Source: Micromonospora sp. FIMYZ51 (GTDB lineage: Bacteria; Actinomycetota; Actinomycetes; Mycobacteriales; Micromonosporaceae). Taken from it: DNA of 64,000 bases. Both the position numbers and the translations under genes were made by a program. The DNA lies in the NCBI RefSeq assembly GCF_038246755.1, contig NZ_CP134706.1, forward strand, positions 434,001 through 498,000. Reading direction: 5' to 3'. Positions 43,030-52,492 of this stretch are shown here, in pieces; the first letter of the stretch is position 1, and each line of letters starts with the position of its first letter. A model generated the notes under the pieces. That model was not told where the DNA came from. It did not search any database and saw only the letters and a program-made list of their open reading frames with translations.

Positions 43030-43366
43030 ACCGGCGCGTCGTCCGGCGGTCGAGCCGCGCCGGGCGCGCGGAACAGGGCGGGCTGTGATCCACCGCAAGC
43101 ACGCACCGCCCGCCGCCGGGCATCCGCTGGTCACAGAAGACCCAATGGCGTACGCACTGCTGGTCCTCGGCCGAGACGGTCGCCCCGCCCGGCTCGACGC
43201 GGGCGCTGAGCCGGGCCAGCAACCGAGCGACGGTACGGGCGAACATCCGCGCCCGAGCCAGATCGGGCGCACTGACCGGCAGATGGATGACCCACCGTTC
43301 ACCCACCGGTGGCCGCTCGTCGTCGATGGAAAGTTGATCTCCGCGTGGTGTCGATTCGTGCTGCAC
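43013..43366 (-). CDS. Hypothetical protein near a GntR-type regulator
   Basis: 117 residues from GTG 43366 with GGAAGGG nine bases upstream. It contains a folded stretch (GERWVIHLPVSAPDLARARMFARTVARLLARL) and a Cys/His-bearing segment (CVRHWVFCDQRMPGGGRCVLAVDHSPPC) that could bind a metal (three to four Cys, two His). No family recognised. Convergent overlap with TIGR03089. Confidence 0.6.
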   Translation of the reverse strand: MQHESTPRGDQLSIDDERPPVGERWVIHLPVSAPDLARARMFARTVARLLARLSARVEPGGATVSAEDQQCVRHWVFCDQRMPGGGRCVLAVDHSPPCSARPARLDRRTTRRFRGCG

Positions 43367-43402
43367 GGGTTGCCGCCCTTCCTCGGATCACGTGAAGTGG
43401 AA

Positions 43403-43441
43403 GGGCGGCCTCCGCCACGGTGCCGGCGGCGGAGGCCGCCC
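43403..43441. terminator. Strong inverted repeat
   Basis: GGGCGGCCTCCGCC / GGCGGAGGCCGCCC, a perfect 14-bp stem with an 11-base loop. It lies upstream of both the minus-strand hypothetical gene and the plus-strand GntR gene, so its role (terminator of an unseen transcript or operator) is unclear. Confidence 0.6.
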
Positions 43442-43539
43442 CTGCCCTACCGCCGCAGCCTCGATCGGCGGTACGACAGCAGGGCCGCGCGGGGGAAGCG
43501 CGCGGGAGTGGGGGTCTACCAGCGGCGACACGAAATCTG

Positions 43540-43723
43540 GTACGAGAGGCGCCAACCGACCGCAACAGCCCGCATCACCGAGAGTCACAGTATTGCCACT
43601 GAACCACCTATGTCAAGGATGTCTCTGAGTCAGCTACCTACCTATGTCATCAGCGCTACATGTGTTGCCTGCGTCTCGATCGCTGACTGATACTGGGTCC
43701 GCCAATCGACCGCAGGGGACCCT
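43540..43723 (+). promoter_or_regulatory. Lower-GC promoter region with ACCTATGTCA direct repeats
   Basis: This stretch is clearly poorer in GC than its surroundings. ACCTATGTCA occurs at 43606-43615 and again at 43640-43649, 34 bp apart (about three helical turns). It is upstream of the small GntR-type gene and may be its own binding site. CAGGGGACCC before GTG 43724 may serve as ribosome site. Confidence 0.5.
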
Positions 43724-43951
43724 GTGCCAATTCCGCCCACCATGGACGAGCTGCTCGATGCTCTCCTTGGCAAGATCAAGGACGGGACCTACCCGCCCGG
43801 CTCTCAGCTGCCCTCCGGACGCAAGCTGGCAGCCGAGTACGACGTCTCGCAGTCCACAATCAGCCGCGCGGTCGCCACGCTGCGGAAGCAGGGTGTGCTT
43901 GTCGGTCGCCCGGGTCGCGGCGTCTTCGTGGCGGAGGCTGCCGAGCGCTGA
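43724..43951 (+). CDS. Small GntR-type winged-helix regulator
   Basis: 75 residues, only the DNA-binding domain: MDELLDALLGKIKDGTYPPG, then LPSGRKLAAEYDVSQSTISRAVATLRKQGVLVGRPGRGVFV. No effector domain. Such short GntR proteins are common in actinomycetes, often in mobile or strain-specific regions. It sits at the border between housekeeping genes and the biosynthetic region that follows and might control it. Confidence 0.88.
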   Translation: MPIPPTMDELLDALLGKIKDGTYPPGSQLPSGRKLAAEYDVSQSTISRAVATLRKQGVLVGRPGRGVFVAEAAER

Positions 43952-44068
43952 GGACAGGGCGGGGCCGGCGCATCCGCCACCGCGTACCGCTCTCCAGCGG
44001 GACAACGGGGGTGATCGACGACTGCCATACTGATGTCGAGCGTTGTCCATGACGGGGGAATCAGGACG

Positions 44069-45208
44069 ATGAGCGACCCACGGGGCTTTCGATCGGTCGT
44101 GACCAATGCCGGGCTGCGCGCCGATGGTGATGACTTCGCGGTCCTCGTCTCGGCCGCCCCGGCCACCTGTGCCGCAGTCTTCACCCGGTCCCGGCTGGCC
44201 GGGCCGAGTGTCGAGCTCAGTCGGTCGGCGCTGCGGGCCGCCGCCCCGCAGGGGGTGATCGTGGCCTCCGGCAACGCGAACGTGGCCACCGGCCAGGAGG
44301 GCCTGGCGAACGCCCGGGAGACCCGCGACCTGGTGGCCGACGCACTCGGCATTCCCGCCGAGGAGCTGCTCATCGCCTCGACCGGGTCGATCGCGCGCCA
44401 GTACCCGATGCCGACGATGCGCAAGCGGCTCGCGGCGCTGCCCAGCTCCTTTCCGCCGGCCGACTTCCACCGGATCTCCCGGGCGATCCTCACCAAGGAC
44501 ACCCGACCCAAGATCGTCCACCGTCGCTGCGGCTCGGCTTCCATCGTCGGCTTCGCCAAGGGCATCGGCATGATCGAGCCGGACATGGCGACGATGCTCG
44601 CCTTCTTCGCGACCGACGCCCTGCTGCCGGCGGACGCCCTCGACAGGATCTTCCGGCAGGTGGTCAGCTCCACGTTCAACGCGGTGAGCGTCGACTCCGA
44701 CACCTCGCCGAGCGACACCGCCGCCGTGTTCGCAAACGGACTGGCCGGCCCGGTCGACGAAGCGGAGTTCACAAGCGTGCTGCACGACGCGGCCCTGGCC
44801 CTCACCCGGATGATCGCCCGCGACGGCGAGGGGGCGACCAAACTCATCGAGGCGCGGGTGGGCGGGGCGCGGGACACCGCCCAGGCGACGAGGGTCGGTA
44901 AGGCGATCATCAACTCGCCACGGGTCAAGACCGCCGTCCATGGCGGTGATCCGAACAGCGGCCGGGTGCTGGCGGCCATCGGCACCTGCGTCGACGACAC
45001 GGACATCCACGCCGACCGGGTTCGGCTGTCCTTCGGTGGGGTGCCCGTCCACCCCGGCGGCGTCGCTGCGCCCCACCGCACCGCGCTTACCGACCACCTG
45101 CGCGGCGACCACGTCGTCATCGGAGTCGACCTGGGCATCGCCGACGGGGCCTTCACCGTTTACGGCTGCGACCTCAGCGCGGCGTACGTGACGGTGAACG
45201 CCCGATGA
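44069..45208 (+). CDS. ArgJ-family ornithine/glutamate acetyltransferase (OAT2-like)
   Basis: 379 residues. The self-cleavage site is in KGIGMIEPDMATMLAF, where the Thr of MATML becomes the N-terminal nucleophile of the beta chain. The C-terminal half has HGGDPNSGRVLAAIGTC. The EPDMAT form resembles the accessory OAT2 of clavulanate clusters more than housekeeping ArgJ (usually PNMAT), by memory only. No other arginine gene is nearby, so a pathway role is likely: moving acetyl between amino-acid amines. ATG 44069 is chosen; an in-frame ATG at 44033 is less likely. ATGA overlap with the next gene. Confidence 0.87.
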   Translation: MSDPRGFRSVVTNAGLRADGDDFAVLVSAAPATCAAVFTRSRLAGPSVELSRSALRAAAPQGVIVASGNANVATGQEGLANARETRDLVADALGIPAEELLIASTGSIARQYPMPTMRKRLAALPSSFPPADFHRISRAILTKDTRPKIVHRRCGSASIVGFAKGIGMIEPDMATMLAFFATDALLPADALDRIFRQVVSSTFNAVSVDSDTSPSDTAAVFANGLAGPVDEAEFTSVLHDAALALTRMIARDGEGATKLIEARVGGARDTAQATRVGKAIINSPRVKTAVHGGDPNSGRVLAAIGTCVDDTDIHADRVRLSFGGVPVHPGGVAAPHRTALTDHLRGDHVVIGVDLGIADGAFTVYGCDLSAAYVTVNAR

Positions 45209-46440
45209 CCGTCACGGAACACTCCTGGCCGGACCACCCGGCAGCACCGTCCGATCTCGTTGTCGCACCGCACGACTGGCCCGCCCTCACACCCACCGAA
45301 CTGGCCCGCGCCCGCCGAGCCGGGCAGAGCAAACGGTGGCACGCCGTCGGGCCGGATCACCTCGCCCTCGGCGTGGCCGACATGGACCTACCCTCTCCGC
45401 CGATGGCGTTGCAGGCGATCGAGGACCGGCTGCGGCATCCGATCCTGGGCTACCATCGCCTGCTGCCGACGCTGCCCGAACAGGTGTCGCAGTGGTACGT
45501 CCGACACACCGGGTGGAAGCCTGACCCCGACGCCATGGCCGTGTTGCCGTTCGGTCTGAAGACCGCCATCCGGTTGCTGCTGGAGACGCTTGCCGACCGG
45601 AACCACCCCGTCGTCGTGCTCACGCCCTGTTACGACGGGCTGCGTCGGGTAGGCCGCGACGCCACGTGTGGGCTGGTGGAGGTGCCGCTGACCCGCGGCC
45701 CTGACCTGGCGTACGGACTCGACATCGAACTCCTGCGGGCGAGGATCCTCGCCACGGGAGCCCGGACCCTGCTGCTGTGCAACCCGCACAACCCCCTCGG
45801 CCGGGTCTGGTCGATCGACGAACTGCGGTCGCTCGCCGGTCTCGCCGAGGAACTTGATCTCTTGGTGGTCAGCGACGAGGTGCACAGTCCGCTGACCCAT
45901 CCCGGGCGGCGGCATCATCCCTGGCCGCTGGTGGCGCGCCACGACCGATGGGCGGTGGCCAGTTCGCTGGGTAAGGCTTTCAACGTCTCGGGGATCGCCG
46001 GAAGCTGGCTGATCTGCGGCCGACCGGCCGAGCGGGCTCCGCTGCTGCGGGCGCTGAAGTCCTGGGGACACCACCAGGGCAGCCTGCTGGGCGACCAGGT
46101 GATGGACGCCTGCCTGCGGCACGGCGACGACTGGCTGGCCGAGCGAACGGCGTTGGTGCAGCGCCTCGTCCAGCACGCGCGGCGGGTGCTGGCCCGGGAT
46201 GCGCCGTCGATCGGATGCGCCGCACCGGAGGCCGGCTACCTGCTCTGGTTGGACCTGCGCCGGGTCGTGCCGGCGTCGGCACCCGACGACCTCTCGGCGT
46301 ACCTCGAAGAACGCTGCGGCCTGCGGCTCGTGGCCGGCGCTCGCTTCGGCGGCGACCATGCCGGCTTCGCGCGGATGAACGTGGGTACGTCCTGGCCGGT
46401 GCTCGACGAGGCCCTGCGGCGGCTCGGCCGGCTGGCCTGA
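45205..46440 (+). CDS. PatB/MalY-type PLP enzyme (C-S lyase or aminotransferase)
   Basis: 411 residues of fold-type I. KRW near the start (GQSKRWHAVGPDHLALGVADMDLPSPPMAL) is typical of the MalY/PatB cystathionine beta-lyase group, as are NPHNPLGRVWSIDEL, VVSDEVHSPLTHPG and the PLP lysine in SSLGKAFNVSGIAGSW. Could cleave a C-S bond or transaminate. It overlaps the ArgJ-like gene (ATGA) and ends one base from the convergent aminotransferase gene. Confidence 0.88.
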   Translation: MTVTEHSWPDHPAAPSDLVVAPHDWPALTPTELARARRAGQSKRWHAVGPDHLALGVADMDLPSPPMALQAIEDRLRHPILGYHRLLPTLPEQVSQWYVRHTGWKPDPDAMAVLPFGLKTAIRLLLETLADRNHPVVVLTPCYDGLRRVGRDATCGLVEVPLTRGPDLAYGLDIELLRARILATGARTLLLCNPHNPLGRVWSIDELRSLAGLAEELDLLVVSDEVHSPLTHPGRRHHPWPLVARHDRWAVASSLGKAFNVSGIAGSWLICGRPAERAPLLRALKSWGHHQGSLLGDQVMDACLRHGDDWLAERTALVQRLVQHARRVLARDAPSIGCAAPEAGYLLWLDLRRVVPASAPDDLSAYLEERCGLRLVAGARFGGDHAGFARMNVGTSWPVLDEALRRLGRLA

Positions 46441-46441
46441 C

Positions 46442-47530
46442 CTACGCCGTGAGCCCGCCCAACTTCGCCCGCAACAGCGCCATCCGGTCGCTGCGCAGCG
46501 GCACGCTGAGCCGGTACCGGTAGGCCGTGCTCCGCTGCCGTTCGCTCCAGTACGTGTGCCGCTTGCCGAGGATCCCGAGCGACCGTAGCCGGACCGGCCC
46601 GGGATCATCCTCGTCGGCGAAGAAGAGAAATGGCACGTGCCGGGCTGCCGGACGTGCGCCGTGCACGCCAGCGTCGTCGAAGACGGCCAGCGTCTCGCTA
46701 CGGGCCTGAGCGACCCGGCTGCGCAACGGCCCGAAGACGTCACCGGCCGCGAGGATCGCCCGGGCCAGGCGTAGGGAGAGCGAGGACGGCAACATCGGCG
46801 GGAGCAACTCCCGTAACCGGGGGGTCACCTCGGGCGAGGACACCGCGAAGCCCACCCTGAGGCCGCCCATGCCGTATCCCTTGGACACGCTCCGGACGAC
46901 CACCAGGTTGGGCACCTCGTCGACCAGCGGCACCACGCTGTCCTCGGGCGGGAGATAGTTCGCGTACGCCTCGTCCACGACGACGGTCACCTGCTCGGGC
47001 AGCCGGCTGCACAACTCCCGCAGCTCGTCATGCGCCATGGACACCCCGGCCAGTGCCGGCCGGTCGAGCAGGACGAGCCGTGCCCCGCCACGCACGATGT
47101 TCCGGACGTGGTCCGCAGTTGCGAAGTCGAACCGCGAGACGCACCGCCCGCCGGCCATCCGCACCCAGTGCGGCAGGTCGGGATACACGTCACCCAGGAT
47201 GTAGGCCGACTCGCGCCCGGCCAGACCGGCGAGCGCGTGCAACAGCGGAATCACCCCGGCGGCGGCGGTGACGTGGAGTCGGCCGGCGGCCGTCGGGTTG
47301 AGTGCCGCAACGGTCGGGCCCAGGAACGCCTCCCCGTACGGATCCTGCACCAGATAACTGCCGATCGTGGGCAACCCGGTGGCGATCTCGTCGGCCAGCT
47401 CACCGGTGAGCAGAGCAGCCAGGTCGACCGCGAGGAACTCGCGCTCGTCCACCGTCCAGGCCAGGTTCAGCAGGTCACCGTCGTCAGCCAGGGAGGTCAG
47501 CCCGCGGTACGAGTCGTTGGCGAGGGGCAT
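46442..47530 (-). CDS. HisC-like aminotransferase (PLP, fold type I)
   Basis: 362 residues. VVVDEAYANYLPPEDS and the PLP lysine region VRSVSKGYGMGGLRVGFAV match histidinol-phosphate-type aminotransferases. It is far from any his operon and last in a minus-strand operon with overlapping genes, so it likely serves the pathway here. ATG 47530 follows AGGAGCAACGCA; it overlaps the upstream gene's end by 34 bases. Confidence 0.86.
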   Translation of the reverse strand: MPLANDSYRGLTSLADDGDLLNLAWTVDEREFLAVDLAALLTGELADEIATGLPTIGSYLVQDPYGEAFLGPTVAALNPTAAGRLHVTAAAGVIPLLHALAGLAGRESAYILGDVYPDLPHWVRMAGGRCVSRFDFATADHVRNIVRGGARLVLLDRPALAGVSMAHDELRELCSRLPEQVTVVVDEAYANYLPPEDSVVPLVDEVPNLVVVRSVSKGYGMGGLRVGFAVSSPEVTPRLRELLPPMLPSSLSLRLARAILAAGDVFGPLRSRVAQARSETLAVFDDAGVHGARPAARHVPFLFFADEDDPGPVRLRSLGILGKRHTYWSERQRSTAYRYRLSVPLRSDRMALLRAKLGGLTA

Positions 47531-49299
47531 TGCGTTGCTCCTTCCGTGACCCAGCCGGACTCCAGCAGCGCGTCCACAAGCAGGTCGACGACCGGTCCGG
47601 CCAGCGGCCGGCGCAGGGCGTACGAGGTGGTGGCCACCAGACCGTGGCGGTCGGTGCTGCCGTCGGCCCGGATGGCGAGGTTGAAGAGCACGGACAGCCA
47701 GGACTTGTCCGTCGCGATCGCCCCGGCCACCGCCGCGCGGGTCCCGCCCGGCAGGGCCTGTTGCATGGCCCGTAGATTCAGCGGCCCTTCCCAAGCTGCG
47801 GTGAGCCCGCCGAGGTCCCGCCGGTCCGGGGCAGCTACGGGTGCGCCGTAAAGCAGTGCGCCGACGCCGGCCGTGTAACGCGCCACGTGGTCGCGAAGTC
47901 CGTACCCCCACGGGTCGCCGTGCCGGGCGGCGATCCGCGCCGCCGCCTCCTGCTGCGCTGCGCACCACCGCCGCACCGCGCCGGGCCGGGCCGAGCCCGG
48001 CTCACCGGGACCCGCCGCCAGGTGGACGAAGGCCGCTGCGGCGGCGGTCGAACGACGCATCTCCAACGGTGAGACCTTGTCCGGCGTATCGGCGGCGGAG
48101 TGGTTGAACCGGTCAGCCGGATGGCAGAACTGCACGGCGGGTCGCTGGATCGAGGGGTCGGCGAAGAGGGCGTGATCGGAGAAACCGTCGAACTCCACGG
48201 CCGTCCAGGTGTCGCCCGTCCCGGTCGACGTGCCCGCGAACACCGCGTCGACCACATGTTCCGCAAGCGCCGGCACCAGCGAGGGCCGCAGATCCGGCGG
48301 TCGCTCGACGACGAACGGGGAACCACACCTGGCCTGGTCCTCGCCGACCATGTCGAGGTTGAGCACGGCAGCGGGTAGCCGCCCGTCGCGGTGCTCGTGC
48401 AGCACGGCGGCTACGCCGAGGAACTCCGGCCCCCAGAACCAGCGGATCCCTCGGGCGGGTCGATCCGGACGGCCCGACCGGCCGGCACGACCGATGGCGG
48501 CGGCGGCACCCAGAGCCGCCGCCACCCCGGAGGCGTTGTCGTTGGCGCTGGGACGCGGGTGACACAGGTGGGCGGTCACCCAGATCTCGTCGGCCTGCGG
48601 ATCCATGCCTGGCAGCAGGCCCGACACCACCGGCATCCTCGCCGTACGGTCGACGACGATCCGGACCGTCGCCTGCCCCCCGGCCCGGGCCAGCTCAGCG
48701 GCGACGCGGAACTCGGGCGGGGTCAGGCTGAACGCCAGCAGGCTGGTGTCGGGCGGTAGTTCGATCCGTCCGCGCCAGGTGGTTCCGCCGTCGTCCCGGG
48801 CCGGCCCGTCGGTGACGAAACCGATGGCGCCGGCCGCCACCAGCCGGGGCAGCAGGGAACCGTCCAGGTAGTCGGGCCGGTCCACCACGACGAGCGCACC
48901 GCCCAGGGGGGTGGCACCGTGCAACTCGACCAGAGGCGCGGTCGTGCCGCCGGCCGGTGTGGCCGAGGAGTACGTGGCGACGGCGAACGGGCTGCGGTGG
49001 TGGTCGAGTTCGACGGCGGCACCGCCGGGACCGCTGAGCCGGAGGAGGGCCTCTCGGGGGGTCCAGCTCACGGGGGCCCGGAACGACCACCAGTGCGCGG
49101 CGCCGTCGGCGGGATACTGACGGATCTGCACCTCGGTGAGCCCAGCCCGATCGGCGGCGTCGGCCACGACATCGGCGGCCCTGGTCAGCCCGGTGGACGC
49201 CTGGTAGCGGTCGAGGCCGGCCAGCCGCTCGACACAGGAGAGAGTCTCGTCGACCGCGACCTCGGCGAGGTAGTGGTTGACGATCGGGTCCGGCCCCAC
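47497..49299 (-). CDS. M28/DUF4910-like metallopeptidase
   Basis: 600 residues. The central M28-type core has VTAHLCHPRPSANDNASGVAA (first metal ligands), RWFWGPEFLGVAAVL, LNLDMVGEDQ and DHALFADPSIQRPAVQFCH with DTPDKVSPLEM, in the DUF4910 style. A swivel domain is inserted before the core (GALVVVDRPDYLDGSLLPRLV). A C-terminal helical domain of about 160 residues follows. No signal peptide, so it is cytoplasmic. It may trim a peptide or deacylate an intermediate. GTG 49299 starts two bases after the oxygenase stop. Confidence 0.8.
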   Translation of the reverse strand: MGPDPIVNHYLAEVAVDETLSCVERLAGLDRYQASTGLTRAADVVADAADRAGLTEVQIRQYPADGAAHWWSFRAPVSWTPREALLRLSGPGGAAVELDHHRSPFAVATYSSATPAGGTTAPLVELHGATPLGGALVVVDRPDYLDGSLLPRLVAAGAIGFVTDGPARDDGGTTWRGRIELPPDTSLLAFSLTPPEFRVAAELARAGGQATVRIVVDRTARMPVVSGLLPGMDPQADEIWVTAHLCHPRPSANDNASGVAAALGAAAAIGRAGRSGRPDRPARGIRWFWGPEFLGVAAVLHEHRDGRLPAAVLNLDMVGEDQARCGSPFVVERPPDLRPSLVPALAEHVVDAVFAGTSTGTGDTWTAVEFDGFSDHALFADPSIQRPAVQFCHPADRFNHSAADTPDKVSPLEMRRSTAAAAAFVHLAAGPGEPGSARPGAVRRWCAAQQEAAARIAARHGDPWGYGLRDHVARYTAGVGALLYGAPVAAPDRRDLGGLTAAWEGPLNLRAMQQALPGGTRAAVAGAIATDKSWLSVLFNLAIRADGSTDRHGLVATTSYALRRPLAGPVVDLLVDALLESGWVTEGATQCPSPTTRTAG

Positions 49300-49301
49300 G
49301 G

Positions 49302-50345
49302 TCAGTCCACCGGGTAGCCGTCGTACGTGGGTGCGCCGTGGTCGCGGTACCAGACCCGGATGAGATGCCGCTTGCGTTCCGGCTCGTCGAAGTCTTCGAA
49401 GGTGCTGCGGTAGTGCCCGCACTCCAGGTTGTTGAGGTATTGCAGCTGGCCGGGCTCGATGGTGAACTCCACCTGCAAGGACTCGTCGGCGAGCACGGAG
49501 TCCAGCAGGTCGAGCGCAGCCACCAGCGGAGCGTCCATCTCCTCTTCCATCAGGGTGTATCCCCGACGGACCAGGTTGCGGACAAGGCGTACCGAGAGCT
49601 GCCCGTCCTCATACCGGAACATCGGCGCCCACAACACGGCGGGCGCGCCGGGCGCGAACTCGGCCTGCCGGTCGAAGTACATCGGCTGGTACAGCCGGCG
49701 CAGCAGGTCCGGCGCCCGGCTGAGCAGCTCGTTGTGCACGGTGTAGAGGCTGCAAAACCGGCTCACGCCGCCGGAGCGTGCCTGTTGCAGGCAGAGCAGC
49801 CCGACGAACCGGGGCAGGGTCACGCCGAACCCGTTGTCGGTGTGGAAACTCAGCTCGACGTTCGTGGCGGAGCCACGCACACCGAAACCGAACCGCTGCC
49901 CGGTGTCGCGGACGTCGTAGAGCATGGTTCCGTCCCACTTCGTCGCCACCGGGCTGCTCATGAGCTGCCCGAGCACCCAGTAGGCAGCCGTCGCCTCCTC
50001 CCGGCTCAGTTGCTCAAGCGGCAACCGGTCCACCACGGCGAGGCCGATGCCGTCGGTCAGCGTGTGCCGGACCCGGCGCATCAGTTCCCTGCTCTGCGGC
50101 AGGTCGAACTGCTGCGGGGCGCGTAGCAGCAGTGGCAGCGGTGCCTTCCGCATCTGCGTGACCAGGTGGGTCACCTCGTCCAGGACCTCGCCAGGCAGGC
50201 GGATCAGCCAGTCCTGCGGACCGATGTCCTTCCCCCGCCAGGCGCGGTCCGGTCCCACCTCGGTGTCCAGCATGGTCACCGGCGCGTTGTCGGCCACGAG
50301 TCGCAGCACCCGCGAGTCGTCGATCTGGGCACGGACCATGGTCAT
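49302..50345 (-). CDS. Fe(II)/2-oxoglutarate oxygenase (TauD/clavaminate-synthase-like)
   Basis: 347 residues. The iron facial triad appears as SFHTDNGFGVTLP (H-x-D) and a late NNLECGHYRSTFEDFDEPERKRHLIRVW, with the distal His in CGHYR and the 2-oxoglutarate-binding Arg near RHLIR. This fits the TauD/TfdA and clavaminate-synthase-like group that hydroxylates free or carrier-bound amino acids. ATG 50345 follows GGAAGGAG; it overlaps the flavoprotein stop (ATGA). Confidence 0.85.
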   Translation of the reverse strand: MTMVRAQIDDSRVLRLVADNAPVTMLDTEVGPDRAWRGKDIGPQDWLIRLPGEVLDEVTHLVTQMRKAPLPLLLRAPQQFDLPQSRELMRRVRHTLTDGIGLAVVDRLPLEQLSREEATAAYWVLGQLMSSPVATKWDGTMLYDVRDTGQRFGFGVRGSATNVELSFHTDNGFGVTLPRFVGLLCLQQARSGGVSRFCSLYTVHNELLSRAPDLLRRLYQPMYFDRQAEFAPGAPAVLWAPMFRYEDGQLSVRLVRNLVRRGYTLMEEEMDAPLVAALDLLDSVLADESLQVEFTIEPGQLQYLNNLECGHYRSTFEDFDEPERKRHLIRVWYRDHGAPTYDGYPVD

Positions 50346-52492
50346 GAGTGGGCTCCTTCCCGCGCCCGGGGCGTCGCGCCACGGGCCGCCAAAACGTCCA
50401 CGAAGTTGTTGGCCCACCGGGCCACGAGGTTGATGACGCTGCTGTCGGCGTGCGGGCGGGCGGCGGAAAGCTGGAAGAAGACCATTCCCTCCACGGGCGC
50501 ACCCAGCACCGTGAGGCGTTCGTCCACCCAACCGTCGCGGTCGCGCGGATGGAAATCGGGGGAGACGTCGATCGCTCCCGGCAGGTAGTCGTCGGCGGGG
50601 TCGGCAGCCGGGTTGCGCCACTGCCGCAGCAAGCCGCGTCGGATGAGATTGCGGTAGAGCGGGCCCCGGTCCAGGTGCGGGTCGAAGGGATGGCCTCGGC
50701 CCTCCACCACGACGTCCACCTCGTGACACACCTGGCCGTCGCGGTCGCGCAGCCGAAACGCCGGCCGGCCGGCAACCGGTTCCACCACCGGGTCCGGGCC
50801 GACCGAGAGGTCAAGTACGCCGCTCTCGACAAGCGCCAGCAGCTTGAGCATCGGCTCCACCCCGGTGCCGTTGGACATCCGGGCGTAGTGCCGGAGATAC
50901 ACCTCGCGGAACTGCCGGTGCGACCGGGCGGTGAGTCCGCCGAAATCGAGCACCGCCGAGAACACCTGGCGCAGGTCACGCCACACCCCGTCGCAGGCCG
51001 CCTTCACCGGGTTGCGCAGGTTGCCCTGCACGGCGGCGGTGATGTCCCGGCGCAGATGTCGGATGACCCGCAGCTGCCAGCCGGTCCCGTCATCCGGCCC
51101 GGCACTGTCCAGCGGGTCGAAGAGCGTACGCCAGTCGAAGGCGTGGTCGCGCAGGTCGGTGGAGTGACCCCACGGCGACGTACGGGCGGGTCCGTCGCCG
51201 AAGACGAAGCGGCGGAACGACTCGGTCTGCTCCGGGTCCGCGCAGCCCCGCGCGAACCGGTCGCTCACCTCGTCGAACCAGGCGGCCACGGGGGCCAGGA
51301 GGTGATCGACGGCGTGGTCCCTGGGGCAGTGGACGACGCCGTTGAGGAACTCGAGATACCGAGGGCGTGCCCGTTCCCGCAGTTGGGTGGCGGCGGTGCT
51401 GCCGAGCAGCGTGCGGTGGTACGCGTAGGCCATCTCGAGCACCACCAGCGGGAAGATGTGCGCCTCGAAATCGAGCTGCCGCACGGTACGCCCGTCGAGG
51501 ACGGTCGGGCGGCCGACCGAGGCCCGCAGTGCCGCGACGGCCGCCAGGGTGAGGAACGCCGGCTTGTGCTCCAGCGCCGCGTGGCCGTTCCCGGTGCCGT
51601 CGTCGGCCTTCTGGTTGTCCGGTCGACACCAGGGTGGCAACCCGCTCGGGCTGACCGCCACGATCTGCCGTGGCTCCGCGCCTGCCGGCTGGTATCGCAA
51701 CCATGGCACCGGACCGTCCGCGACCGGCACGAACGACCCGCCCCGTCCCTCGGTGAGGTGGAGTACCAGGTCGATCGAGGTAAGCCCGAGACCGAGGACG
51801 CCGAGCCGGCAGCCCGGCGGCACCGTTTCGGTGGTCAGCCGATCGCCGAGCGGGTAGGGGCTCGGGACGTACCGTGCGTGGGGTTGCCTGGCGGCGTGGC
51901 GTTGCAGACTCGCGGCGAGCGAGCCCGGCGCCGGCCGGTTCTCCGACTGGCCGGTGACGAGCAGCACGTGGTCAACCGGGACGGCCAGCTTCTCGGTCCG
52001 GACCACCAGTCGGCCCTGGATGTCCTCGATGTCGATGACCTCACCGGCGTGCAACCGGACCCGCACCCCCGCGACGGACCGCAACAGGTCGACGTACCGG
52101 TCGAACATCTCGCGCAGCGCGATGCCGTGCAGGTACCGGCGTGGCACGTCGCGCGGGCCAAGGTCGAAGCGGCGGTCGCCGCTCTCGGCGAACCGGCGGC
52201 GGCACCACTGCACGAACGTGGGGCGTAGCTGCGGCGCCAACAGGTGCCGCGCTTCCCGGTTCGACTCGTCCGCGGCGAACGACAGTTGGCTCGCGACCCG
52301 GTTGAGGTAGTTGGTGGTGGGTTGCTGATCGTCGTGTGCCGCCCCGGAGCCGAACCGGCCGGTCCGCTCGATCACCGTGACGTCCAGACCATCGGGCAGC
52401 GGCACGTGCGGAAGCTCGGCACAGAGCCGTTCCAGGGCGTACGTGCACCAGGGGCCGCCGCCGACGATGGCGAGCCCGGGGGAACCGGTCAT
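50342..52492 (-). CDS. Large FAD/NAD(P)-binding protein (PF13454-like)
   Basis: 716 residues. An N-terminal dinucleotide fold has LAIVGGGPWCTYALERLCAEL, with a second nucleotide motif CRLGVLGLGLTSIDLVLHL at about 230-250. TNYLNRVASQLSF and HDDQQPTTN are typical of the NAD_binding_9 family. The C-terminal 300 residues are helical and carry no obvious second domain. Probably an oxidase or N-/C-hydroxylase. Start overlaps the amidase stop (ATGA) and end overlaps the oxygenase start, so all are coupled. Confidence 0.78.
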   Translation of the reverse strand: MTGSPGLAIVGGGPWCTYALERLCAELPHVPLPDGLDVTVIERTGRFGSGAAHDDQQPTTNYLNRVASQLSFAADESNREARHLLAPQLRPTFVQWCRRRFAESGDRRFDLGPRDVPRRYLHGIALREMFDRYVDLLRSVAGVRVRLHAGEVIDIEDIQGRLVVRTEKLAVPVDHVLLVTGQSENRPAPGSLAASLQRHAARQPHARYVPSPYPLGDRLTTETVPPGCRLGVLGLGLTSIDLVLHLTEGRGGSFVPVADGPVPWLRYQPAGAEPRQIVAVSPSGLPPWCRPDNQKADDGTGNGHAALEHKPAFLTLAAVAALRASVGRPTVLDGRTVRQLDFEAHIFPLVVLEMAYAYHRTLLGSTAATQLRERARPRYLEFLNGVVHCPRDHAVDHLLAPVAAWFDEVSDRFARGCADPEQTESFRRFVFGDGPARTSPWGHSTDLRDHAFDWRTLFDPLDSAGPDDGTGWQLRVIRHLRRDITAAVQGNLRNPVKAACDGVWRDLRQVFSAVLDFGGLTARSHRQFREVYLRHYARMSNGTGVEPMLKLLALVESGVLDLSVGPDPVVEPVAGRPAFRLRDRDGQVCHEVDVVVEGRGHPFDPHLDRGPLYRNLIRRGLLRQWRNPAADPADDYLPGAIDVSPDFHPRDRDGWVDERLTVLGAPVEGMVFFQLSAARPHADSSVINLVARWANNFVDVLAARGATPRAREGAHS

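Noticed and set aside
44069..45208. ArgJ-like gene as part of arginine biosynthesis
   Set aside because: No other arg gene is adjacent and it is coupled to a PatB-type enzyme; a pathway-specific role is more likely.
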